From contig NZ_JARWAM010000007.1 of the NCBI RefSeq assembly GCF_031451695.1, positions 124,001-188,000 of the forward strand: a stretch of 64,000 nucleotides of DNA, given 5' to 3'. The DNA comes from Franzmannia qiaohouensis. GTDB taxonomy: Bacteria > Pseudomonadota > Gammaproteobacteria > Pseudomonadales > Halomonadaceae. The notes under the pieces were generated by a model. It saw nothing but the letters and a program-made list of their open reading frames with translations, did no database searches and was not told where the DNA came from. Each line of letters opens with the position of its first letter. The stretch's first letter is position 1. The position numbers and the translations under genes are program-made. This document shows, piece by piece, positions 7,808 through 15,807 of this stretch.

Positions 7808-8758
7808 TTATTGCGCCGCGCTGGATGACCAGGGCTGACCGAGCAGGGCCTTGACGTGGGCCTCGGCGCAGCGGCCCAGGGCGTCGGGGTCATAGCCGCC
7901 CTCGAGCACCGACACCAGGCGGTTGTCGGCATACAGGGCGGCGATCTCCAGCGCCAGCCGGGTCACCCAGTGGTAGTCGGCTTCGTCGAGATTGAGCTCG
8001 GCCATGGGGTCGTCGCGATGGGCGTCGAAGCCCGCGGAGAGCAGCACCAGGTCGGGCTTGAAGGCGTGCAGTGCCGGCAGCCAGTCATCCTCGATGGCGC
8101 GACGGAAGGCTGTGCTGTCGCAGCCCGCCTCGAGGGGGGTGTTGATGACGTTGTGGCTGTCGCTGCGCAGGTAGCGCCATGGATAGAAGGGGTACTGGAA
8201 GCTGGTGCAGATCAGTATCTCGGGATCGTCCTTGAAGATATCGATGGTGCCGTTGCACTGGTGCACGTCGAAGTCGAGGATGGCGATGCGCCGGGCGCCG
8301 TAGGCTTCCCGCGCGTGGGCCGCGCCCACTGCGACGTTGTTATAAAAGCAGAAGCCCATGGCGTCGCTTGCTTCGGCGTGGTGGCCGGGCGGTCGCACGG
8401 CGCAGAAGACGTTGTCGGCCTGGTGGCGAAACACCTGGTCGACGCCGCGCACCACGGCGCCGGCGGCCACGCGTGCGGCATCGAGGCTATGCGGGTTCAT
8501 CAGGGTGTCGCCCGAGTCGATGGTCACCAGGCCGTCGTCGGGCACGCACTTGTCGAGGGCGTGGAGGTGGCGGGCCGGGTGGACCCGCAGCAGCTGCTCG
8601 TCGGTGGCCGGCTTGGCCTCCGACTGCATGGTCTGCTGCAGCACCCCGGCCAGCGCCAGGCGCGCGCGAATCGCCTCGAGGCGCAGCGGGCTTTCTGGGT
8701 GCTGCGGCCCCATATGGTGATCCATGCAGCGGGGATGAGTAATGTAGGCGGTGATCAT
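7808..8758 (-). CDS. histone deacetylase-family amidohydrolase
   Basis: A 316-residue zinc amidohydrolase of the arginase/deacetylase fold. Signature blocks in order are RPPGHHAEASDAMGFCFYNN (paired histidines, around residue 130), ILDFDVHQCNGT (zinc ligands Asp and His of the DxDVH motif) and LLSAGFDAHRDDP (zinc-binding Asp). The bacterial members deacetylate acetylpolyamines, acetyl-lysine or related amides; the substrate cannot be read from sequence. It is divergent from a Pat-type lysine acetyltransferase gene about 250 bases away, which makes protein deacetylation an attractive but unproven role. A weak inverted repeat downstream (GGCCAG 7784-7789 with CTGGCC 7798-7803) could end the transcript. 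Confidence 0.9.
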   Translation of the reverse strand: MITAYITHPRCMDHHMGPQHPESPLRLEAIRARLALAGVLQQTMQSEAKPATDEQLLRVHPARHLHALDKCVPDDGLVTIDSGDTLMNPHSLDAARVAAGAVVRGVDQVFRHQADNVFCAVRPPGHHAEASDAMGFCFYNNVAVGAAHAREAYGARRIAILDFDVHQCNGTIDIFKDDPEILICTSFQYPFYPWRYLRSDSHNVINTPLEAGCDSTAFRRAIEDDWLPALHAFKPDLVLLSAGFDAHRDDPMAELNLDEADYHWVTRLALEIAALYADNRLVSVLEGGYDPDALGRCAEAHVKALLGQPWSSSAAQ

Positions 8759-8885
8759 CGCAGGCTCCGCGGGAGATGCTGCGACCTTAATCGGCAGCGG
8801 GCCTTGCAGGACAGTGTCAATAAGTCGTACATAGGAGTATCGAACATAGCAGCATCGCTCGGGACTGATCCGCCGGCAGGCCTAC

Positions 8886-8948
8886 GAGGAGGCGCTATGA
8901 ACCCTCCCTGGGCGCTACCTACGCCATCCATGGCGTAGAACCTCCTCT
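8886..8948 (+). promoter_or_regulatory. leader with 13-codon ORF and nested hairpins before the acetyltransferase
   Basis: An ORF at 8897-8938 encodes MNPPWALPTPSMA after a strong ribosome site (GAGGAGG, 8886-8892). That site is complementary to CCTCCTC at 8942-8948, which could sequester it. A second hairpin, CTACGCCAT (8919-8927) with ATGGCGTAG (8930-8938), covers the end of the ORF. Together these resemble a translated regulatory leader; no ligand or mechanism is known. The 249-base gap 8759-9007 shows nothing else clear. Confidence 0.35.
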
Positions 8949-9007
8949 GCGACCTGCCGCCAGCGTCCCGCGCGCACATGAGGGTAGAAGGCTTCAGGAG
9001 AGAGTTC

Positions 9008-11749
9008 TTGGGTACACGATTTCTGCGGCATTTTTTCGAGCCACGCAGCCTGGCGATCATCGGCGCCTCGGAAAAGCCCCACTCCATGGGCGGGCTGGTT
9101 GTACGTAACCTGCTGGAAGCGGGGTTTCCCGGCCAGCTGTGGGCGGTCAACCCCAAGGGCTACGCCAGCGTGCACGGCGTGGCCTGCGTCAAGCGCGTCG
9201 GCGACCTGCCGGCCTGCCCCGACCTGGCGGTGATCTGCTCGCCGGTGGACAGCGTACCCAAGCTGATCGAGCGGCTAGGTAGCATCGGCGTCAAGGCGGT
9301 GATGGTGCTCTCAGGCGGTGCCTACCTCGACGACCGCCGTGGCGACGGCGGTTCGATTCGCGAGCGCATGATCAAGGCCGCCCGGGTCAGCGGGATTCGT
9401 GTACTGGGGCCGGAGTGCCTGGGGTTGATCGTGCCCGGGCGCAAGCTCAACGCCACCTATGCCAGCCAGCCGGTCAAGTCGGGGCGGGTGGCCTATCTCG
9501 GCCAGTCGGGCATGCTCGGCAATGCCATGATCGACTGGGCCGCGGGCCGCGGCATTGGCTTCTCGCACCTGGTGACGCTGGGCGACAGCGTCGACGTGAT
9601 GCTGCCCGACCTGATCGACTACATCAATCAGCATGCGCCGACCCAGGCGATTCTGCTGCACCTCGAGCGCATTCACGACTCCCAGCATTTCATGACCGCG
9701 CTGCGCGAGGCGTCGCGCAACCGCCTGGTGCTGGCGATCAAGAGCGGACGGACGCCGGAGTCGGATCTCTCGGGACTGGCACCGACCCCGGGGATTGCCA
9801 ATCGCGACGTGATCTTCGACGCTGCCCTGGCCCGCGCCGGGGTGGTGCGCGTCGATGACTCCGACGAGCTATTCGATGCGCTGGAGACACTATCGCGCAT
9901 GAAGCCGCTGCGCGGCGATCGCCTGGCGATCGTCTCCAACGGCCTGGGGCCGGCGATGCTGGCCATCGACAAGCTGATCAGCGCCGGCGGGCGGCTTGCC
10001 AGCTTCAGCGACGCCACCCGCGATGCCCTGACCCGCGGTGACTTCGACATGAGCCTGCCGGGGCGCAATCCGGTGGACCTGGGCGGCAATGCCACCCCGG
10101 AGCGCATGGTCGATGCCCTCGAGGTGGTCGCCGCCGACCCCGACGTCGATGCGGTGCTGGTGGTGCATGCGCCGACCCGGTTGGCGCCCTCCAAGCTTAC
10201 CGCCGAGGCCATCGTCGCCAATCGCAAGCGCTTCAAGCGCAACCTGCTGACCAGTTGGATGGGCCTCGAGGAGGCGCTTTCGGCACGCCATGAGTGCAAC
10301 CTGGCCGGTATTCCCACCTATATCTCGCCGGAGAAGGCGGTCAAGGCCTTCATGCATATGGTCGACTACCAGCGCGTCCAGACGCTGCTCCAGGAGACCC
10401 CGCCGAGCCTGCCCTTCGCGACGACCGCAGAGATCCGCCAGCGCTGCCATGCGTTGATCGAACGCGCCCGGGAGGATGGACGCGAGAGCCTGACACACTC
10501 CGAGACGGCTCAGGTGCTGGCGACCTACGGGATTCCCGCTGCCCCCAGTCGCTACCTGCACAGTGCCGATGAGGCGGCCGCGGCGAGCTTCGATGAGCCG
10601 ATGGCGCTCAAGGTGGTCCATGATCACAACGTGGTGCCATATCGCTATCGCCGCCACCCGCACAAGCTCTCCGCCGGCATGCTGCAGGACTTGACCACCC
10701 CCGAGCAGGTCGCCGAGGGCGTGGTGCAGCTCAGCGAAAAGGTCGCCGAGAAGTTTCCCGGCGTGACCATCCGCGAGTTCTGCCTGCAGCCGATGCAGCG
10801 CGGCAAGCACTCGATGCAGCTATGCGCCGGTATCACCCGCGACCCGATCTTCGGCCCGGTGATCGTGTTCGGTATCGGCGGCTACAAGGTCAACGTGCTG
10901 GCCGACCGCCACGTGTCGCTGCCGCCGCTCAACATGACCCTGGCCGACGATCTGATCGCGCGTACTCACGCCAGCAAGCTGATTCGCGAGCACTCCCGCG
11001 ACCCGCAGCGCGACATCGCGCGGCTCTGTCAGCTGCTGGTCAAGCTCTCGCAGATGGCCTCCGACCTGCCGGCGCTGAAGGGGCTGGAGCTCAATCCGCT
11101 GCTGCTCAATCGCGATGGCGTGGTGGCGGTGGACTTCGCCATGGATCTTGGCACCCCGGCGCGCCATGCGATCATGCCGTATCCCGAGGAGCTGCGCGAA
11201 TGGGTAACGCTGGGCAACGATATGGCGGTAGAGGTGCGCCCGATCCGCGCCGAGGATGCACCGCTGATCACTGCCTTCCATACCCAGCTCTCCGAGGAGA
11301 GCATTCGCTTTCGCTACTTCCATCACAAGGCCGACCTGACCAAGCGCGACCTGTCGATGCTGGCGCATATCAACTACGACCGGCAAATGGCGTTCATCGC
11401 CGAGCATCATCGCGATGACGGCAGCAAGGAGATGCTCGGGGTGGTGCGGGTGTGGAACGACCCAGACAACATTCGCACCGAGTTTTCGGTGATCATCCGC
11501 GACGACATGCACGGCCACGGTCTGGGCAGCCTGCTGATGAACAAGATGATTCGCTACTGCCGCGGGGTGGGCACCCTGGAGATGGTCGGCACGGTGATGG
11601 TCGACAATCACCCGATGCGTGCGCTGATGAAGCACCTCGGCTTTCGTCTGCGCTACGACATGGAGGAGCAGGTGATGCACGCCAGCCTGCGACTCAACGA
11701 GCCGGTCAGCGACTGGCAGAAGCTGCGCCTCGACAGTGCCATGGAGTAG
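9008..11749 (+). CDS. Pat-type GNAT lysine acetyltransferase fused to ADP-forming acyl-CoA synthetase-like domains
   Basis: A protein of about 913 residues. In order: CoA-binding Rossmann domain (FEPRSLAIIGASEKP), succinyl-CoA-ligase-like domains, ATP-grasp-like domain (about residues 490-710), and a C-terminal GNAT acetyltransferase domain (about 730-880: VRPIRAEDAPLITAFH, HGLGSLLMNKMIRYC). In ADP-forming synthetases a catalytic His lies in an SHTG motif; here the aligned segment reads LAPTPGIANRD with no His. Loss of this His is known for Pat/YfiQ enzymes, which acetylate proteins such as Acs instead of making acyl-CoA. I place the start at TTG 9008, with AGGAG seven bases upstream; an ATG at 8978 is in frame but has no good ribosome site. 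Confidence 0.88.
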   Translation: MGTRFLRHFFEPRSLAIIGASEKPHSMGGLVVRNLLEAGFPGQLWAVNPKGYASVHGVACVKRVGDLPACPDLAVICSPVDSVPKLIERLGSIGVKAVMVLSGGAYLDDRRGDGGSIRERMIKAARVSGIRVLGPECLGLIVPGRKLNATYASQPVKSGRVAYLGQSGMLGNAMIDWAAGRGIGFSHLVTLGDSVDVMLPDLIDYINQHAPTQAILLHLERIHDSQHFMTALREASRNRLVLAIKSGRTPESDLSGLAPTPGIANRDVIFDAALARAGVVRVDDSDELFDALETLSRMKPLRGDRLAIVSNGLGPAMLAIDKLISAGGRLASFSDATRDALTRGDFDMSLPGRNPVDLGGNATPERMVDALEVVAADPDVDAVLVVHAPTRLAPSKLTAEAIVANRKRFKRNLLTSWMGLEEALSARHECNLAGIPTYISPEKAVKAFMHMVDYQRVQTLLQETPPSLPFATTAEIRQRCHALIERAREDGRESLTHSETAQVLATYGIPAAPSRYLHSADEAAAASFDEPMALKVVHDHNVVPYRYRRHPHKLSAGMLQDLTTPEQVAEGVVQLSEKVAEKFPGVTIREFCLQPMQRGKHSMQLCAGITRDPIFGPVIVFGIGGYKVNVLADRHVSLPPLNMTLADDLIARTHASKLIREHSRDPQRDIARLCQLLVKLSQMASDLPALKGLELNPLLLNRDGVVAVDFAMDLGTPARHAIMPYPEELREWVTLGNDMAVEVRPIRAEDAPLITAFHTQLSEESIRFRYFHHKADLTKRDLSMLAHINYDRQMAFIAEHHRDDGSKEMLGVVRVWNDPDNIRTEFSVIIRDDMHGHGLGSLLMNKMIRYCRGVGTLEMVGTVMVDNHPMRALMKHLGFRLRYDMEEQVMHASLRLNEPVSDWQKLRLDSAME

Positions 11750-11775
11750 ACGACGCCCTTGATGGGGCGTCGTCT
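11748..11775. terminator. bidirectional hairpin between acetyltransferase and pdxH
   Basis: A perfect 11-bp stem, AGACGACGCCC (11748-11758) with GGGCGTCGTCT (11765-11775), and a 6-base loop between two convergent genes. There is no T-run. Confidence 0.65.
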
Positions 11776-11779
11776 GCCG

Positions 11780-12421
11780 TCAGGGGGCGAGCCGGTACTT
11801 GTGCCAGTCGCCGTCGCGCTGCTCATAGCGGATGCGGTCGTGGAGGCGGCTGGGCTGGCCCTGCCAGAACTCGAGCATTTCCGGGACCAGGCGATAGCCG
11901 CCCCAGTGGGCCGGGCGAGCGATCTCCTGCTCGGCGTACAGCTGCTCATAGCGCGACTGGCGCTCCTCTAGCCAGTGACGGTCGGGTATCTCAACGCTCT
12001 GGGTGGCAATCCAGGCACCTAGTTGGCTACCCCGAGGGCGGCTAGCGAAGTAGTGATCGGACTCCTCGGCGCTGACCTGCTCGACGCGCCCTTCGACGCG
12101 CACTTGGCGCGATAGCGAGGGCCACCAGAATACCAGCGCCGCCTGGGGTACGTTGGCCAGCTCGCTGCCCTTGTGGCTGTGGTAGTTGGTGTAGAACACC
12201 ATGCCCTGCTCGTCATAGCCCTTGAGCAGCACGATCCGCGCGTGGGGCAGGCCCTGGGTATCGGCGGTAGCCAGGGTCATGGCGTTACCATCGTCCCCCT
12301 CGGATTCGAGCGCCAGCTGGAACCATTCGTCGAACAGCGTGAAGGGCGTCTGTGGGGTGCCGTCTTCGTCGAGGCGGCCGCCCTCGTAGTCACGCCTGAT
12401 ATCGGCGATGTCTCGTGTCAT
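11780..12421 (-). CDS. pdxH: pyridoxamine 5'-phosphate oxidase
   Basis: An FMN-dependent enzyme oxidising pyridoxine or pyridoxamine phosphate to pyridoxal 5'-phosphate, the last step of vitamin B6 salvage and synthesis. The 213-residue length is typical. Recognisable blocks are ARIVLLKGYDEQGMVFYTNY, the substrate/FMN segment SHKGSELANVPQAALVFWW, ASRPRGSQLGAWIATQS, and the C-terminal HDRIRYEQRDGDWHKYRLAP. The start ATG at 12421 has AGGAG seven bases upstream; an in-frame upstream codon at 12448 lacks one. Confidence 0.97.
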   Translation of the reverse strand: MTRDIADIRRDYEGGRLDEDGTPQTPFTLFDEWFQLALESEGDDGNAMTLATADTQGLPHARIVLLKGYDEQGMVFYTNYHSHKGSELANVPQAALVFWWPSLSRQVRVEGRVEQVSAEESDHYFASRPRGSQLGAWIATQSVEIPDRHWLEERQSRYEQLYAEQEIARPAHWGGYRLVPEMLEFWQGQPSRLHDRIRYEQRDGDWHKYRLAP

Positions 12422-12555
12422 GTCGATCTCCTGAAAGCGTGTGACCATCTTCGCCGCTCACGGCGCTGGGCTCAACCGAGAATATTGACCCTGCAATGGG
12501 CCATTGGTGCATGCTAGATCAAGCCGTTCGTGGCTGCCGGTAACCCAGGTTATGT

Positions 12556-12574
12556 CGCAGCCATGACGGCTGCG
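12556..12574. terminator. hairpin after DUF2069 gene
   Basis: CGCAGCC (12556-12562) pairs with GGCTGCG (12568-12574) around a 5-base loop, ten bases past the end of the arsC-wrbA-DUF2069 run. No T-run, so only a candidate. Confidence 0.4.
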
Positions 12575-12584
12575 AGGTGGCGAA

Positions 12585-12983
12585 TCAGCTCGCTTGGCGC
12601 AGCTGGCGGCTGCGAAAACGCGCGTAGCAGGTACTGGCGGCGAACAGCGTCATTGCCGTGAGCGCCTCGAACATGCCGAACAGCCCCTGGCCGGGCAGGG
12701 TCGCGACCATCACGCCCTGCATGAAGTAGAGCAGGCTGACGAAGGCCAGCCAGGCGTGGCCGCGGGGGCGGCGAGCAATGATCGAGGGCAGGAACAGGAC
12801 CAGCGGCAGGCCGCGCACCAGGACCGGGATCCAGCCACCTTCCTCGATGCTGTGAATGACGGTGCCGCTATAGACCAGCAGTACCAGCAGCAGCACATAG
12901 CTACCCAGCACGCCGCGTCGGGCACGTTCGGTGAGGGCGTCAATACCGTATTGCGTCTCCCAGCGTTCCAGCATCTGCTTCAT
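12585..12983 (-). CDS. DUF2069 inner-membrane protein
   Basis: A 132-residue protein beginning MKQMLERWETQYGIDAL. It has about four predicted membrane segments (GSYVLLLVLLVYSGTVI, a second around VLVRGLPLVLFLPSII, then AWLAFVSLLYFMQGVMVA and a C-terminal segment). The pattern and its place directly after wrbA match DUF2069 proteins. Function unknown. The ATG overlaps the wrbA stop as ATGA, and AAGGAG lies ten bases upstream. Confidence 0.85.
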   Translation of the reverse strand: MKQMLERWETQYGIDALTERARRGVLGSYVLLLVLLVYSGTVIHSIEEGGWIPVLVRGLPLVLFLPSIIARRPRGHAWLAFVSLLYFMQGVMVATLPGQGLFGMFEALTAMTLFAASTCYARFRSRQLRQAS

Positions 12984-13603
12984 GTGCTGGCACTCCTTGC
13001 TGCGCCAAGCGCAAGCGCCAGGCGGGCCAGGCGCTGGCCCTGGGCCTGGCACAGGCTGCGCTCGTCGTCGTCGAGCGGTCGCTCGCTGCGACTGCCCGCC
13101 ACGTGGCTGGCACCGTAGGGGGTGCCGCCGCTCTGGGTGGTAAACAGTGCGGTTTCGCTGTAGGGCAGGCCGGCATAGACCATGCCGTGGTGCAGTAGTG
13201 GCATCAGCATCGTGATCAGCGTGGTTTCCTGGCCGCCGTGCAGGCTCGAGGTCGAGGTGAAGGCGGTGGCCGGCTTGTCGATCAGCGCGCCGTTCATCCA
13301 TAGCTCGCTGGTACCGTCGAGGAAGTACTTGAGCGGTGCGGCCATGTTGCCGAAGCGGGTGGGACTGCCCAGGGCGAGTGCGGCGCAGTGACGCAGGTCG
13401 TCGGCGCTGGCGTAGACGGCTCCCTCGGCGGGAATCTCGGGCTCGACCGCTTCGCAGGTGGTCGAGACCGGCGGTACGCAGCGCAGCCGGGCATCGATAC
13501 CCGCTATACGCTCGACGCCTGCCGCGAGCTGTTCGGCCATCTGGCGGGTGGCGCCGTGGCGGGAGTAATAGAGGACCAGTACATAGGGCAGTGATGAAGA
13601 CAT
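12980..13603 (-). CDS. wrbA: NAD(P)H:quinone oxidoreductase, WrbA-type flavodoxin-like protein
   Basis: A 207-residue flavodoxin-fold protein that reduces quinones by two electrons, limiting semiquinone and superoxide formation. The N-terminal FMN phosphate loop reads YYSRHGATRQMAEQ. Later blocks LGSPTRFGNMAAPLKYFLDG and STSSLHGGQETTLITMLMPLLHHG are typical of WrbA. The start at 13603 (MSSSLPYVLVLYYS) is chosen for the domain boundary and TGGAG upstream. It sits between arsC-like and DUF2069 genes, a common gammaproteobacterial arrangement. Confidence 0.94.
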   Translation of the reverse strand: MSSSLPYVLVLYYSRHGATRQMAEQLAAGVERIAGIDARLRCVPPVSTTCEAVEPEIPAEGAVYASADDLRHCAALALGSPTRFGNMAAPLKYFLDGTSELWMNGALIDKPATAFTSTSSLHGGQETTLITMLMPLLHHGMVYAGLPYSETALFTTQSGGTPYGASHVAGSRSERPLDDDERSLCQAQGQRLARLALALGAARSAST

Positions 13604-13628
13604 CTTGGCTCCAGTCAATTGGGCGAGC

Positions 13629-13982
13629 TCAGGCGTTGTCGAGCAGGGCCAGCATGGCCTCGGGAGGGCGTCCGATAAAGGCTCGCTGACCGTCGTCGGC
13701 GATGGGGCGTTGCAGGAGTCGCGGGTCCTCGACAATGGCTTCGAGGGTGCGCTGCTGGTCGCCGATATCGATGTTCATGGCCTTCCAGCTGGTTTCATTG
13801 GTGCGTACCAGGCTGGCAAGGGGAGACTGGAGACGCGCCAGCAATCCTGTCAACTCGGTGATATCGAGAGGGGTGTCGAGGTAGCGACGCACCTTGAGCT
13901 CGATGTTGCGCGCCTCGAATAGCGCCAGGCCCTGACGAGATTTCGAGCAGCGCGGGTTGTGGTAGTAGATGATGGCAGCCAT
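13629..13982 (-). CDS. arsC: ArsC-family arsenate reductase (glutaredoxin-dependent type)
   Basis: A 117-residue thioredoxin-fold protein. The catalytic motif is HNPRCSKSRQ with the single active cysteine near residue 12. RRYLD near 33, IEDPRLLQRP-like and GRPPE segments supply the usual arginines. Members reduce arsenate with glutathione and glutaredoxin, but chromosomal YfgD-like copies outside ars operons may have other substrates. There is no arsR or arsB nearby. The ATG at 13982 follows AAGGAG. It is first in a run with wrbA and DUF2069. Confidence 0.88.
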   Translation of the reverse strand: MAAIIYYHNPRCSKSRQGLALFEARNIELKVRRYLDTPLDITELTGLLARLQSPLASLVRTNETSWKAMNIDIGDQQRTLEAIVEDPRLLQRPIADDGQRAFIGRPPEAMLALLDNA

Positions 13983-14116
13983 CACGTCTCCTTGGCAGGA
14001 TAACTCAGCCGGCCATTGTAGAGTGCCCGCAGAGGCGGTCACAAGCGGCAGGCCTATAAGGGGTCACGTACTTATACCGTTATCTATGCAGATCGTGGCA
14101 GCAGACAACTTACCTC

Positions 14117-14530
14117 CTATAAGCGACGATAAACCCAGGCAGTACGTCCATCAGCCAGCTGCTTGGCGACTCGCTCATAGCGAATGCCAAGCCGTTCATA
14201 GCGGTCGAGTCGCGCCAGTTCTTCATGGTCGACGTGCAGCAGCAGGCCGTCGACGGCATCATCTGCAGCGGGTTCGAGGTCGAGTCGTGTGCGCCGAAAG
14301 CCTTCCAGCCTGGCCGGCTGGGGCGACCCCGTGCGTCCATACACCCACCAGCGCACCAGCGGGTGGCGCAGCGTGCCGTAGACGAAGACTCGATGTTCGC
14401 CCTCGGCCACCGGGGGCAGGTGGTCGGGGCGGTCGTAGGTGAGCGGGCTGAGCATGGTCAGCCACAGGTAGCCAAGCAGCAGCAAGGGGCTCAGGACAAG
14501 GGTGGCTATCAGCGGATAGCGTTTGCGCAT
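14117..14530 (-). CDS. membrane-anchored gamma-glutamylcyclotransferase (AIG2)-like protein
   Basis: A 137-residue protein. Residues about 7-27 (IATLVLSPLLLLGYLWLTML) form a single membrane anchor, and the rest is a cyclotransferase-like barrel opening with the substrate-loop motif VFVYGTLRHP (about residue 49). The family acts on gamma-glutamyl amines or glutathione-derived peptides. The family's acidic catalytic residue may be the Glu in LLHVDHEELARLDRYE, but I cannot align it reliably. It is divergent from smrA. Confidence 0.78.
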   Translation of the reverse strand: MRKRYPLIATLVLSPLLLLGYLWLTMLSPLTYDRPDHLPPVAEGEHRVFVYGTLRHPLVRWWVYGRTGSPQPARLEGFRRTRLDLEPAADDAVDGLLLHVDHEELARLDRYERLGIRYERVAKQLADGRTAWVYRRL

Positions 14531-14614
14531 AGGAGTCGAATCCGTGGCAAGCTTTCGATGTCAGAGCGACATGGTGATAATGATCGCTCAAGTATCGACG
14601 TGAGGAGAGAGCCC

Positions 14615-15199
14615 ATGCAACAGGATGACGTCAGTTTCAGTCAGCTCATGGGTGACGTGCGCCCCTTGCCGAGAGGACGTGACAAGGCCGATGTTCGCCC
14701 GGCTCGCCGGGCGCCCAGCGATGCCCAGTTGGCACGCCGTGAAAATGCCGCCAATGCCACCAACGACGACAACTTCCTGTCCGATGACTTCGTCGAGCTG
14801 ATCGGCGCCCACGATCCGGTGGAGTACCGCCACGATGGCATCCAGGTTGGCGTGCTCGAGCGGCTGCGCCAGGGCGGCTATCCCGCCGAGGCACGGCTGC
14901 ATCTGCTCAAGCGGCCCCTTGCCGAGTGCCGCCGCGAACTCTTCCAGTTCATCCGCGATGCACACCACGCCGAGTTGCGCAGCCTGATGGTGATCCACGG
15001 CCGCGGCCGCGAGATCGACAGCCCGCCCAACGTGCTGCGCTCCTACCTGGTCAAGTGGCTTCAGCAGTTCGACGAGGTGCAGGCCTTCGCCTCGGCACCG
15101 GCTTCACAGGGCGGGCTGGGCGCCACCCTGGTGATGCTGCGCAAGTCCGAGCGGGCGCGGGCCAACAACCGCGAGCGCCAGCAGAAGCGCCGCGGCTGA
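14615..15199 (+). CDS. smrA: Smr-domain endonuclease-like protein SmrA
   Basis: A 194-residue protein. The C-terminal Smr domain (about 90-180) contains LDLH-like ARLHLLKRPLAECRRELFQF and the hallmark HGRG motif (MVIHGRGREIDSPPNVLRSY). The N-terminal region is charged and unstructured. Smr domains have nicking or RNA endonuclease activity in some proteins and are linked to ribosome rescue or mismatch-like processes in others. The ATG at 14615 follows GAGGAGAG at good spacing; the frame is open further upstream but covers the antisense of the neighbouring gene. Confidence 0.88.
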   Translation: MQQDDVSFSQLMGDVRPLPRGRDKADVRPARRAPSDAQLARRENAANATNDDNFLSDDFVELIGAHDPVEYRHDGIQVGVLERLRQGGYPAEARLHLLKRPLAECRRELFQFIRDAHHAELRSLMVIHGRGREIDSPPNVLRSYLVKWLQQFDEVQAFASAPASQGGLGATLVMLRKSERARANNRERQQKRRG

Positions 15200-15240
15200 A
15201 TCCCGTGCACCTAACACCTGCCTGCCACGATGATGCCAAA

Positions 15241-15273
15241 CGCAAGACGCCCGGCTAGGCCGGGCGTCTTGCG
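15241..15273. terminator. bidirectional terminator hairpin after smrA
   Basis: A perfect 15-bp stem, CGCAAGACGCCCGGC (15241-15255) with GCCGGGCGTCTTGCG (15259-15273), around the loop TAG. It lies between convergent smrA and DUF934. Confidence 0.75.
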
Positions 15274-15288
15274 TCGGGGAGCCACGGA

Positions 15289-15807
15289 TCAGGCGCCGTT
15301 GGCCTCGCGCAGGCGGCGCTCGAAGAGCGCCTCCTGAACGTCCACGCCGGGCTGGTAGCTGACGCTGAAGGCGCCAAGCGCGCGCAGCGCATCGTCGAGG
15401 TGCTGATCGTCGCGCAGGGCCAGGGCGTCGAAGCCGCAGCGGCTCATGTAGTAGAGCTGGTCGACCAGTACGTCGCCGATGGCGCGCACCTCTGCCTGGT
15501 AGCCATAGCGCTCGCGCAGCAGCCGTGCCAGGGAGTAGCCGCGGCCGTCGGTAAAGGCGGGAAAGTCGATGGCCACCAGCGGTGCCTTGGCCAGGGCCTT
15601 GGCCAGCTCATCGTCGAGCAGGGTGTCGCTGGCAAGCCACGGCGCCAGCTGCGGATCCTCGGCATTGGCCTGCCACAGGGCCAGCGGTACGATCACCGGA
15701 CGCTGCGTGGGTAGCGCCTCCTCGACCCGCGACAGCGCCCACTCGTCCTGCTCCGGCTGGCCCAGCTTGATCAGCGTCTGGGCATGCTCGAGTTGTGTAT
15801 CAGGCAT
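15289..15807 (-). CDS. DUF934 protein of assimilatory sulfite reductase operon
   Basis: A 172-residue protein starting MPDTQLEHAQTLIKLG. The motif FTDGRGYSLARLLRERYGY (around residue 85) and LYYMSRCGFDAL are characteristic of DUF934, which is consistently encoded just after CysI-type sulfite reductases in proteobacteria. It probably supports electron transfer to, or stability of, the reductase; the mechanism is not known. Its ATG (15807) lies inside the end of the reductase gene (8-base overlap), with AAGGAG seven bases before it. Confidence 0.88.
   Translation of the reverse strand: MPDTQLEHAQTLIKLGQPEQDEWALSRVEEALPTQRPVIVPLALWQANAEDPQLAPWLASDTLLDDELAKALAKAPLVAIDFPAFTDGRGYSLARLLRERYGYQAEVRAIGDVLVDQLYYMSRCGFDALALRDDQHLDDALRALGAFSVSYQPGVDVQEALFERRLREANGA

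Noticed and set aside
8978..8980. ATG 8978 as the acetyltransferase start
   Set aside because: In frame, but without a ribosome site; TTG 9008 has AGGAG at seven bases and fits the family N-terminus.
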